A stretch of 11,896 nt of DNA from DATGQT01 sp033720695 (GTDB lineage Bacteria > Bacteroidota > Rhodothermia > Rhodothermales > Rubricoccaceae), in the NCBI GenBank assembly GCA_033720695.1, contig JAWWCA010000115.1, positions 1-11,896 on the forward strand, written 5' to 3'. Position numbers and translations under genes: made by a program. Below the pieces are notes generated by a model. The model searched no databases. It had not been told where the DNA came from and was given only the letters and a program-made list of their open reading frames with translations. Of the stretch, positions 5,695-11,896 are shown one piece after another (the stretch's first letter is position 1; every line of letters starts with the position of its first letter).

Positions 5695-6615
5695 TCAGGA
5701 GGCGAGCACCGGGAACGGCGCCTCGGTGGGGGCCCCGTCGCCGAGCGCGGGGGGCAGGAGGCCGCGGCCCTCGCCGCGGACGACGAGGACGGGGCACGTG
5801 GCGCGCCGGACGACCTGCTCGGCGACGCTCCCGAGGACGAGCCGCTTCAGCCCGCTCCGCCCGTGGGTCGGGAGCACGATGAGGTCGGGGCAGAGGGACG
5901 CCGCCGCCTGGAGCACGCCGATGGTGGGGTGCCCGGCCAGGACGTGCGTGGCGAGTGCGGGGCGAGGGCCGCCGGCCTCGCGGGCGAGGTCGCGGAGCGC
6001 CTCGTGCGCCTCGGCCTCGACCTCGCCCGAGGGCGGTGGGAACGCCGGCGGGATGTCGACGAGGCCGTAGGTCGGCAGCGTCTCCACGACGTGGAGGAGG
6101 TCGAGCTGGGCGCCGGAGAGGGCGGCGAGGTGCTCGGCGTAGGCCACGGCCAGCCACGACGACGGCGAGAAATCGACGGGCGCGAGGACGCGGCGGAGGG
6201 CGTGCGGGGTCTGGACGGCGTCGGGGCGGACGGTGAGGACGGGGCAGTCGGCGCGGCGGACGACCTCCTCGGCGACGCTCCCGAGGAGGAGGCGGTCGAG
6301 GCCCTGGCGCCCGTGCGTCCCCATCACGAGGAGGTCGGCCCGCCAGGCCCGGGCGTAGGTGAGGATGCCGAGCGCGGGGCGGGGGGCGCGCTCCTCGACC
6401 TGGACGAGGCGGACGCCGGCCCGGGCCGCGGCATCCAGGCACGTGGGATGCGCCGCCGCCGGGCGGTCGGGGTCGCCAGGGCGGACCGGGGGTCGGACGT
6501 GCAGCACGTGGAGCTCCGCGCCGTGGGTGCGCGCGAGGTCGAGGGCGTGCAGGAAGGCGACCCCGGCGCAGGCCGAGTGGTCGTTGGGGAAGAGGATGCG
6601 TCGGAGGGTCAGCAT
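5695..6615 (-). CDS. Tandem-domain universal stress protein (UspA family), paralogue of the next gene
   Basis: A 306-aa soluble protein with two UspA domains (about residues 1-130 and 138-280) and a C-terminal Pro/Ala tail. Domain 1 has Asp12 in PNDHS and an intact G-2X-G-9X-G-S motif (99-113, GTHGRQGLDRLLLGS). Domain 2 has APVDFS (Asp148), but its motif reads PTHGRSGLKRLVLGS (249-263): the first Gly is replaced by Pro249, which may alter or weaken nucleotide binding there. The end of domain 1 and end of domain 2 closely resemble each other and the neighbouring protein, indicating internal and gene duplication. It lies 48 bases after the 76-aa gene and 10 bases before the next Usp gene, all on the minus strand. 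The role is probably stress or low-oxygen survival, as for the family. Confidence 0.95.
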   Translation of the reverse strand: MLTLRRILFPNDHSACAGVAFLHALDLARTHGAELHVLHVRPPVRPGDPDRPAAAHPTCLDAAARAGVRLVQVEERAPRPALGILTYARAWRADLLVMGTHGRQGLDRLLLGSVAEEVVRRADCPVLTVRPDAVQTPHALRRVLAPVDFSPSSWLAVAYAEHLAALSGAQLDLLHVVETLPTYGLVDIPPAFPPPSGEVEAEAHEALRDLAREAGGPRPALATHVLAGHPTIGVLQAAASLCPDLIVLPTHGRSGLKRLVLGSVAEQVVRRATCPVLVVRGEGRGLLPPALGDGAPTEAPFPVLAS

Positions 6616-6663
6616 GGTCGGAGCACGTTCGGCACGGGGGCCATCCCCGGGGGCGGAGGCGGC

Positions 6664-6894
6664 CTAGCGGGTGACGACGACGGGGTGGTTCTTGTCGTCC
6701 TGGCCGTGCAGGATGTGGAGGAGGCCGAAGGGCTCGTCGAAGCGACCGGGGCCGGGGTAGAGCACGGGCTCTCCGTCGTTCCCCTCGCTGAGGTAGACCG
6801 GGAGCGCGCCGTCGGCGAACTCGATGCAGTTGTCGGCCGTGGGGTCGTCGCAGTAGCTGTCGAAGAGGGCGACGTCGGCGAGGTAGAGCGTCAT
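6664..6894 (-). CDS. Small acidic protein of unknown function
   Basis: I do not recognise this 76-aa protein. It has a coding look: a balanced residue mix with little of the Arg/Ala/Pro run typical of false frames here, and a hydrophobic-polar rhythm. It begins MTLYLADVALFDSYCDDP, has two cysteines (Cys15 and Cys23, in SYCDDP and DNCIEF), is rich in Asp/Glu, and ends with GLLHILHGQDDKNHPVVVTR. It has no signal peptide or membrane helix. The alternation of short strands (LPVYLSE, EPVLYPG, NHPVVV) suggests a small beta-rich domain. It lies 48 bases before two universal stress protein genes on the same strand and may be co-transcribed with them. It is separated from the P-loop gene upstream by a 117-bp hairpin-rich spacer. 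That it is a real gene is likely. Its function is unknown. Confidence 0.65.
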   Translation of the reverse strand: MTLYLADVALFDSYCDDPTADNCIEFADGALPVYLSEGNDGEPVLYPGPGRFDEPFGLLHILHGQDDKNHPVVVTR

Positions 6895-6942
6895 GGCACC
6901 GGGGGTCTGTTGGGCGTCGACCCCAAGGTGCGCCGGGCGGCG

Positions 6943-7012
6943 CGCGCCCGATGCGGGAGGCTTCCCGCGCCCGATGCGAGCGAAGGGCCCGCCGGTGCGC
7001 GGGGGAAACCCC
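6943..7012. repeat. Hairpin-rich spacer with 13-bp direct repeat
   Basis: The spacer holds two copies of cgcgcccgatgcg (6943-6955 and 6966-6978). Overlapping them is a perfect stem-loop GCGGGA-GGCT-TCCCGC (6953-6968). A second short hairpin, GGGG-AAA-CCCC (7002-7012), touches the stop codon of the P-loop gene. Together they may end transcription of that minus-strand gene, though there is no T-run. The right part resembles a sequence at 11831-11873. Confidence 0.55.
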
Positions 7013-8079
7013 TACCCCGTGAGGCCCCGGGCCGAAGGCTTGGACAAGCGCGGGAGGCCGAGGGCGTCGCAGAGCACGCCGGCGAGGGCGTCGTCGCCCT
7101 CGGGCGCGGTGAGGTCGAGCGCGCGCACGCCGCAGAGCCGCTCGGCCAACTCCACGCCCGCCGTCGTGTTCGTGGCGCGGCCGCAGATCACGTCGGGCGT
7201 CGCGCCGAAGGCGTCCATCACGCCGAGGGCGGCGTAGGGGTCGGAGGCGGCGAGGAGGGTGCAGGCGACGTGCGCCCGGACGCCCTCGACGGCGACAGCG
7301 CCGTTGTAGGGTTCGAGCGGCGAGGCGCCGATCTCGACCACAGCCACGTCGGCCTCGGCGGCGGCGAGGCGGGCCAGCATCCACCCGAGCGCCGGGCGGT
7401 ACTCCTCCTCCGGCACGACCGTGGACGGGAGGCCCGCGTCGACGAAGTCGAGCACGGCGTCGGCCCCGTCGTCGCGGAGGGCGAGGATGTCGCGGTAGCG
7501 GCCGGCGCCGGTCAGCTTCGCCCCCACCACGCGCTGCCCTCGGGCCTTGAGCAGGCGGACGGCGTGCCGCCCGGCCGTCGTCTTCCCGGCCGACATTGAG
7601 GTGCCGATGAGGAGGACCGTCGGCGTGCTGAACGGGCGGGGGTCGGCGTCCGGGACGTACCGGCCCATCGTCGCGCGGGCGCCGTCGACGAAGAGGTGGC
7701 CGCGGTAGCCGAGCGCGATGAGGGGGCCGAGGGCGACGGCCCGCGAGGTCTCGGCGCCGACCAGCCCCGCGCCCGTGAGGAGGTGCATCCGCCCGTCGGC
7801 GCCGACGGCCTCGTACGTGCCCGTGGCCTCCAGCGTGGCGTGGCGGCGGCCGAGCGCGCCGATCAGCACGTCGCCCCGCGCCAGCTCGACCATCCGGCCG
7901 CTCGGCAGCTCCGCGGACCGCCACGGCCCTGGCACCTCGGCGACCTCGCACGCGACGTAGTCGCCGCTGGCCCACGCGCCCTGGTCGAGCCGGCGGAGCG
8001 AGAACGGCACGGTCCCGAAGGGGGCGATGCGGGTCAGAGAGAGCGGGCGGACGTGGGGATGGAGCGGGACGTGGATCAT
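7012..8079 (-). CDS. P-loop NTPase-fold protein resembling DUF1611
   Basis: A 355-aa soluble protein. The N-terminal ~150 residues form a beta-rich domain (GLVGAETSRAVALGP, LIALGYRGHLFVDGARA). The C-terminal domain is a P-loop fold of the dethiobiotin-synthetase/MobB type: Walker A GTSMSAGKTT (159-168), a helix then RVVGAKLTGAGRYRD (183-197), DAVLDFVDAG (207-216), and a Walker-B-like strand VAVVEIGASPLEP (244-256). This layout matches DUF1611, where the equivalent regions read GT-x-x-S-x-GK and VVEG-x-GS-x-x-HP. The DUF1611 family includes DgcN, reported as a D-glutamate N-acetyltransferase, but no DgcA-type partner is next to it, so that reaction is not claimed. It is divergent from the GNAT-cNMP gene, sharing about 100 bp of upstream DNA. 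No Shine-Dalgarno is visible. The fold is likely, the substrate unknown. Confidence 0.7.
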   Translation of the reverse strand: MIHVPLHPHVRPLSLTRIAPFGTVPFSLRRLDQGAWASGDYVACEVAEVPGPWRSAELPSGRMVELARGDVLIGALGRRHATLEATGTYEAVGADGRMHLLTGAGLVGAETSRAVALGPLIALGYRGHLFVDGARATMGRYVPDADPRPFSTPTVLLIGTSMSAGKTTAGRHAVRLLKARGQRVVGAKLTGAGRYRDILALRDDGADAVLDFVDAGLPSTVVPEEEYRPALGWMLARLAAAEADVAVVEIGASPLEPYNGAVAVEGVRAHVACTLLAASDPYAALGVMDAFGATPDVICGRATNTTAGVELAERLCGVRALDLTAPEGDDALAGVLCDALGLPRLSKPSARGLTG

Positions 8080-8183
8080 GGGAGGAGTAAGGGAATGGAC
8101 TACAGCGAAAGGGGAGGGATCGCGGGCATCGGAGGGCGGACCTGCCGACTAGGTTGCGCCTCGGACGCTCGCCCCACTGGCCC

Positions 8184-9851
8184 ATGCCCGCTCCCGCTCA
8201 CCGTGGCCCCCATCGGCACCGTGCCCCCGACCGGCGCGCGGCCGGCGTCACCGTCCGCGAGGCGACGGAGCGGGACGTGGCGGGCGTGCTCGAGACCTTC
8301 CGGGCCGTCTACGGGGAGGACTACCCCTACCGCCACTTCTACGACCCCGCCTGGCTCAAGCGCGCCGTCTACACCGACGACCAGGTGCTGCTCGTGGCCG
8401 AGGACGCCGGCGACGGGGCCATCCTCGGCACGGCCTCGGTCGTCCTCGACGTGGGCGCGCACACCGACCTCATCGGGGAGTTCGGGCGCCTCGCCGTGGT
8501 GCCGGAGGCGCGGGGCCGCGGTGTGGGCGCCCGCCTCATGGTCGAGCGGCTGCGCCTCGTGCGCCCGCGCATCCACGTCGGCGTGGTCGAGAACCGGTGC
8601 ACGCACCCGTTCTCGCAGCGGATCAGCCACGCCCACGGCCTGGAGCCCGTCGGCTTCCTCCCGCTCAAGCACCGGTTCGACCGGCGCGAGAGCGTCGTCC
8701 TCTTCGGGACCCACTTCGGCAACGGGCTGCGCCTGCGGCGGAACCACCCCCGCGTCATCGCCGAGGCCTACCCCCTCGCCCACCTCGCGCTCTCGAACGC
8801 CGACCTCGCCAACGACGCCATCGTGGATGACGAGGCGCCGGCCTACCCGCACGACGACCGCTTCGAGATCGAGGGGCTCAAGGCCGAGGGGCTCCCGCTC
8901 CTCATGCGCATCGAGCGCGGGCGGGTCCATCACCGCGAGGTCTTCGGGCCGATGCGGCTCCAGTACGGGTTCTTCAAGCTCACCGCCCGGCAGGCCACCT
9001 ACCTCGTCGCGCGCGAGCCCGAGAGCGGCGTCGTGGCCGGCGCCATCGGCTTCCTCCGCGACGAGCACGAGCGGAGCGTCCGCATCTTCGAGCTCATCAG
9101 CCACACCGACCGGGTCATCCGCCACCTCTGCGAGCGCCTCCTGGCCTGCTGCACCGGCGACTGGGGCGTCGAGTACGTGGAGGTGGACGTGAGCGCGCAC
9201 GCGCCGCGGATGCAGCGGACGCTCCTCGAGCTCGGCTTCCTCCCGGCCGCCTTCGTCCCCGCGATGGTGTTCCACGACGTCGAGCGGCTCGACGTGGTCA
9301 AGATGGTGCGGCTGCTCGTGCCGCCGGACCTCGGCGAGGTCGCGCTCACCGAGCGCTCGGCGCGGATGAAGGAGGCCGTGATGCGCGGGTTCGCGCGGCA
9401 GGCCGTTCTCCCACAGCTCCGCGAGGCCATCGGCCAGCACGCCTTCTTCCAGGGGCTGACCGACGAGCAGGCGGTCCGCCTCGCCAGCGCCGGCACCGTG
9501 GCGACCTTCGGGACCGGCGGCGCCCTCTTCCGGTCCGGTGAGCCGTCCGGCTCCATGTACCTCCTCCTCGACGGGGAGGCGGTGGTCCAGACGAGGGGGG
9601 GCTGCGAGGTGGGCCGCGTCGGGGCCGGCGACGTGCTCGGAGAGGTTTCCCTCCTGACCGGCGAGCCGCACTCGGCCGGCGCCCGGGCGGCCACGCCGGT
9701 CACGGCGGCCGTGCTCTCGCACGAGGACCTCCGCGTGCTCACCCGCCAGCGGCCCGACATCGGGCTGGTGCTCTACCGCAACCTCGCGCACGGCCTCGGC
9801 CGCAAGCTCCAGCGCCTCGACGCCCGCGTCGGCGACGCGGCGGCGGGATGA
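8184..9851 (+). CDS. GNAT acetyltransferase / GNAT-like / cyclic-nucleotide-binding fusion protein
   Basis: A 555-aa cytoplasmic protein with three parts. Residues ~22-175 are a GNAT acyltransferase domain: the VTVREATERDVAGVLETFRAVY start, the acetyl-CoA loop RLAVVPEARGRGVGARL (102-118), and a GLEPVGFLPL end. Residues ~225-380 look like a second, degenerate GNAT fold (VVAGAIGFL, VEYVEVDVSA, then LLELGFLPAAFVP) without the RGxGxG loop. Residues ~420-545 are a cNMP-binding domain: FFQGLTDEQ, then the phosphate cassette GEVSLLTGEPHSAGARAAT (486-504), which retains Glu487 and Arg501, the residues that hold the cyclic phosphate in CRP-type domains. Mycobacterial PatA/KATmt also joins these activities, but with the cNMP domain first. 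Acetylation controlled by cAMP is therefore inferred. ATG 8184 is preferred; an in-frame TTG at 8154 would add ten residues. It is divergent from the P-loop gene and convergent with the peptidase gene. Confidence 0.9.
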   Translation: MPAPAHRGPHRHRAPDRRAAGVTVREATERDVAGVLETFRAVYGEDYPYRHFYDPAWLKRAVYTDDQVLLVAEDAGDGAILGTASVVLDVGAHTDLIGEFGRLAVVPEARGRGVGARLMVERLRLVRPRIHVGVVENRCTHPFSQRISHAHGLEPVGFLPLKHRFDRRESVVLFGTHFGNGLRLRRNHPRVIAEAYPLAHLALSNADLANDAIVDDEAPAYPHDDRFEIEGLKAEGLPLLMRIERGRVHHREVFGPMRLQYGFFKLTARQATYLVAREPESGVVAGAIGFLRDEHERSVRIFELISHTDRVIRHLCERLLACCTGDWGVEYVEVDVSAHAPRMQRTLLELGFLPAAFVPAMVFHDVERLDVVKMVRLLVPPDLGEVALTERSARMKEAVMRGFARQAVLPQLREAIGQHAFFQGLTDEQAVRLASAGTVATFGTGGALFRSGEPSGSMYLLLDGEAVVQTRGGCEVGRVGAGDVLGEVSLLTGEPHSAGARAATPVTAAVLSHEDLRVLTRQRPDIGLVLYRNLAHGLGRKLQRLDARVGDAAAG

Positions 9852-9911
9852 GGCGGAGGGGCGGAGCGCAGGACGCATGGCGGAGGGAGGAGGCCCCGGC
9901 GCCGAGAGGGG

Positions 9912-11132
9912 CTACACCGGGGCGTCCGCCTCGACCGACGCCGGCAGGGCCGCGGGCACGGGGGCCTCGACGGGGCTGAGGAGGAGGAGGGCCAGGAGCG
10001 CCGCCCGCTCCGGCATCTGGTCGACGAAGATGAACTCGTGCACCGCGTGCGCGCCGTCGCCGACGGCCCCGAGGCCGTCGAGCGTGGCGGTGTAGAGGCT
10101 GGCCGTGCTGCCGTCGGAGGCGCCGCCGGAGGTGCCCTCCTGGAGGTCCAGACCGAGGCGTCGCCCGAGAGCCCGAGCCTGGCGCCAGAGGGCCTGGTTG
10201 CGCGGCGTCCGCTCCATCGGGGCGCGGCCCACGTGCCCGGTGATCGTGACGGTCGCGCCCGGCGTGGCGGCGGAGAGGCCCAGGATGGCCCGCTCGACGC
10301 GCCGGCCATCGGCCATCGTCGGCACACGGACGTCGACGGTCGCCCGGGCCTCGGGCGCGACGACGTTCGAGCCCACGCCCCCCTCGACGAGGCCCACGTT
10401 GACGGAGACGCCGCGCGCGGCGTCGTTGAGGGCGTGGAGGCGCTGGATCGCGTGGCTGAGTTCGAGGATCGCGCTCGCCCCCTCCTCCGGCGCCAGCCCC
10501 GCGTGCGACGCGCGGCCCGTGACCACGACGTGGAACTTGCCCACCCCTTTCCGGGCGGTCTTCAGCTTCCCGTCGAGGCCGAGCCCGGGTTCGAGCACGA
10601 GCGCCCGCGCCGAGGCCCGTGCCAGCCGCTCCACCCACCGCGTCGACTCCGGGCTGCCGACCTCCTCGTCGCTGTTGACGAAGACGACGGGGGTGGCGGG
10701 GAGCGGGAGGCCGAGCGCGTCGAGGGCGTCGAGGGCGAGGAGCATCTGGACGAGGCCCGCCTTCATGTCGAAGACGCCGGGGCCGCGGGCGTGGCCGTCG
10801 CGGGCCTCGAAGGGGCGCTGGGCCAGCGTGCCCCTCGGCCACACGGTGTCCACGTGGCCGAGGAGGAGCTGGAGGGGCCGGCCGCGCGCCCGGCGCTCCG
10901 GGCGGGCGAGGAGGTGCCCGCCGGTCGTGCGCCCGGGGATCCGGTGGCACGCGAAGCCGAGCCGCGCGAGGTCCTCGTCGAGGAGGCGGAGGCAGGCCTC
11001 CTGGGCGGCGAGGTCGTCCGACGGCGATTCGATCTCGACGAGGGCGCGGAGCCGGTCGAGCGCCCAGTCCAGGCGCCGGTCGCAGCGGCGGCGTACGGCC
11101 TCGGCGAGGTCGTCGGAGAGGCGGTCGGTCAT
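9912..11132 (-). CDS. M20 family metallopeptidase, carboxypeptidase G2-like
   Basis: A 406-aa two-zinc amidohydrolase of the M20 family, nearest in pattern to glutamate carboxypeptidase (CPG2) and ArgE/DapE relatives. Metal and catalytic residues are visible: His93 in GHVDTVWP, Asp122 in GVFDMKAG (bridging), Glu156/Glu157 in NSDEEVGS (general base and zinc ligand), Glu181 in ALVLEPG, and His365 in AHAVHEF. The lid/dimer domain (about 195-310) begins KGVGKFHVVVTGRASHAG, with His210 at the inter-subunit position. There is no signal peptide, so it should act in the cytoplasm, unlike exported CPG2. The last ~20 residues are a Pro/Ala tail. The ATG lies two bases after the flavin-reductase stop, so the two genes are translated together. 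It probably removes a C-terminal residue or N-acyl group, but the substrate is not determined. Confidence 0.93.
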   Translation of the reverse strand: MTDRLSDDLAEAVRRRCDRRLDWALDRLRALVEIESPSDDLAAQEACLRLLDEDLARLGFACHRIPGRTTGGHLLARPERRARGRPLQLLLGHVDTVWPRGTLAQRPFEARDGHARGPGVFDMKAGLVQMLLALDALDALGLPLPATPVVFVNSDEEVGSPESTRWVERLARASARALVLEPGLGLDGKLKTARKGVGKFHVVVTGRASHAGLAPEEGASAILELSHAIQRLHALNDAARGVSVNVGLVEGGVGSNVVAPEARATVDVRVPTMADGRRVERAILGLSAATPGATVTITGHVGRAPMERTPRNQALWRQARALGRRLGLDLQEGTSGGASDGSTASLYTATLDGLGAVGDGAHAVHEFIFVDQMPERAALLALLLLSPVEAPVPAALPASVEADAPV

Positions 11133-11134
11133 GG

Positions 11135-11743
11135 CTAGCGCGAGAAGCCCTGAGGGTAGGGGAAGGCGTGGGTCTCGGCCACCTCGGCGTAGCGGCCGGG
11201 GTGGAGGTAGGCGAGGAGCGGAGCGCCGTGGACGAGCGCGGCGTCGTCGCCCTCGGAGACGCGGAGGGCGTCGTCGGCCACGTGCGCCGCCACCACCCGG
11301 CCGCAGAGCAGCTCGTTCTCGCCGAACCCGCCGACGATCCGCTCCAGCTCGCACTCGAGGAAGAGGTAGCCGTCGTCGAGGAACCGCCCGCGCACGACCT
11401 CGGCGGGGAACGTCGGGAGCGCGCCGAGGGCAGGCTTGGCGCCGGGGCCGTCGCGTCGGCCGGAGGCGGCGAGGCTGGCGAGGACGACGGCCGAGGGGCG
11501 GACGTACGTCACCGTGAAGGCGCCTGTGCGCCGGGCGTTGTGGTACGTCCGGTGCTTCGGCGTGCAGACGAAGCCGAAGTGGTTGGTCCACCCGAGCGGG
11601 AAGGCCATGTGCTTCGGCGCGAAGTTGACCCCGTCCTCCTCCTCGGTCCCCACCACCACGAGCGGGGCGACGGTGAAGACGTGGTCCCAGATGGGGGCCG
11701 AGGGGTCGAGCGAGACGAGGGGGCGTCCGGGGAGGGGGTCCAT
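11135..11743 (-). CDS. Flavin-reductase-like FMN-binding split-barrel protein
   Basis: A 202-aa soluble protein of the flavin reductase-like family. Supporting stretches are HVFTVAPLVVVGTEEEDGVNFAPKH (residues 21-45, split here as HVFTVAPLVVVG and GVNFAPKH), then MAFPLGWTNHFGFVCTPKH (46-64), RTGAFTVTYVRP (72-83) and the later LFLECELERIVGGF. These correspond to the strands and loops that hold FMN in this fold. Members either pass electrons from NAD(P)H to flavin for a partner monooxygenase or are uncharacterised FMN-binding proteins. No partner monooxygenase is in view. It is the first gene of a two-gene unit with the M20 peptidase, with a gap of two bases. The start ATG at 11743 gives a standard length, and no clear Shine-Dalgarno precedes it. 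Fold assignment is good, while the reaction is unassigned. Confidence 0.85.
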   Translation of the reverse strand: MDPLPGRPLVSLDPSAPIWDHVFTVAPLVVVGTEEEDGVNFAPKHMAFPLGWTNHFGFVCTPKHRTYHNARRTGAFTVTYVRPSAVVLASLAASGRRDGPGAKPALGALPTFPAEVVRGRFLDDGYLFLECELERIVGGFGENELLCGRVVAAHVADDALRVSEGDDAALVHGAPLLAYLHPGRYAEVAETHAFPYPQGFSR

Positions 11744-11896
11744 CGCAGGGCGGGCTTTTCGGGCAGCCTACGCCCTCCGGCGGCCCTGCGTCGGCGGGCG
11801 AGCCGGGCGGCCCGCGCGGGCCAATGCCCGGCCGGGGTGCGGGGGACACCCCGAGGCCCGCTGCGCGGGCCCGCGCCGCGGGCGCCGGCCCCTCGC
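11744..11896. other. Gene-free, palindrome-rich right end
   Basis: No convincing gene is seen in these 153 bases upstream of the flavin-reductase-like gene. Structures seen are a perfect 14-bp palindrome GGCCCGCGCGGGCC (11809-11822), a stem-loop GGGGTG/CACCCC (11834-11852) and a stem-loop GGCCCGC-TGC-GCGGGCC (11855-11871). The part from 11831 resembles 6991-7036. A promoter for the two-gene unit should lie here, but no consensus box was recognised. Confidence 0.45.

Noticed and set aside
8095..8183. ATG at 8095 preceded by a strong ggagg-like site, in a different frame from the GNAT-cNMP gene
   Set aside because: The frame runs into sequence that is Ser/Arg/Pro-rich and lacks any domain, while the GNAT domain is in another frame. 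A leader peptide or frameshift cannot be supported, although the good ribosome-site match is worth remembering if the true start of the GNAT gene is studied.
5360..8185. Very long minus-strand open frame spanning the usp genes and the P-loop gene
   Set aside because: It is almost entirely Arg/Pro/Ala and out of frame with four recognisable or plausible proteins, so it is a product of high GC content.
9852..9911. Terminator between the convergent GNAT-cNMP and peptidase genes
   Set aside because: Only a short self-complementary cggcgccg and purine-rich sequence are present, with no stable stem followed by a T-run.
11133..11849. Upstream extension of the M20 peptidase frame to an ATG at 11849
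   Set aside because: The added 239 residues are Arg/Pro-rich and lie over the flavin-reductase-like gene in another frame. The M20 fold begins properly at the ATG at 11132.

Overview
The window is very GC-rich double-stranded DNA, densely coding, from a bacterium that carries a type IX secretion (Por) C-terminal sorting tail and a cbb3 oxidase operon with unfused ccoN and ccoO. High GC plus a type IX tail points to the Rhodothermota (Rubricoccus/Rubrivirga-like marine relatives of Bacteroidota). This placement is inference from composition and gene content, not a database match.

Layout. (1) 2-586, plus: the C-terminal part of a secreted protein ending in a type IX sorting domain. (2) 587-973: a gene-free gap between convergent genes. 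It holds a 119-bp inverted-repeat element built from two divergent REP-like hairpin units, and it is bracketed by an exact 21-bp direct repeat. (3) 974-4154, minus: a complete, tightly coupled ccoN-ccoO-ccoQ-ccoP operon for a cbb3-type high-affinity cytochrome c oxidase. Its CcoP has only one haem c site. (4) 4155-4748: a small gene for a free-standing Lrp/AsnC-type ligand-binding (RAM) domain, with a 14-bp-stem hairpin just past its 3' end and two sibling 19-nt hairpins on either side. (5) 4749-6894, minus: two tandem-domain universal stress proteins, preceded by a 76-aa protein of unknown function. (6) 7012-8079, minus: a P-loop protein resembling the DUF1611 family. (7) 8184-9851, plus: a three-part protein with a GNAT acetyltransferase, a second GNAT-like domain and a C-terminal cyclic-nucleotide-binding domain, which is the most unusual gene here. 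(8) 9912-11743, minus: a flavin-reductase-like protein two bases upstream of an M20 (carboxypeptidase G2-like) metallopeptidase. The right end (11744-11896) is gene-free and full of GC palindromes.

How the parts may work together. The cbb3 oxidase, the four UspA domains and the small-molecule-binding RAM protein form a plausible low-oxygen/energy-stress neighbourhood. The GNAT-cNMP protein adds a possible link from cyclic nucleotide level to protein or small-molecule acylation. No Fnr/Crp-type operator was found that would prove co-regulation. No tRNA, rRNA, CRISPR array, integrase or insertion-sequence transposase was seen. The most distinctive non-coding signals are the small hairpin families, whose stems differ between copies in a base-pair-preserving way.
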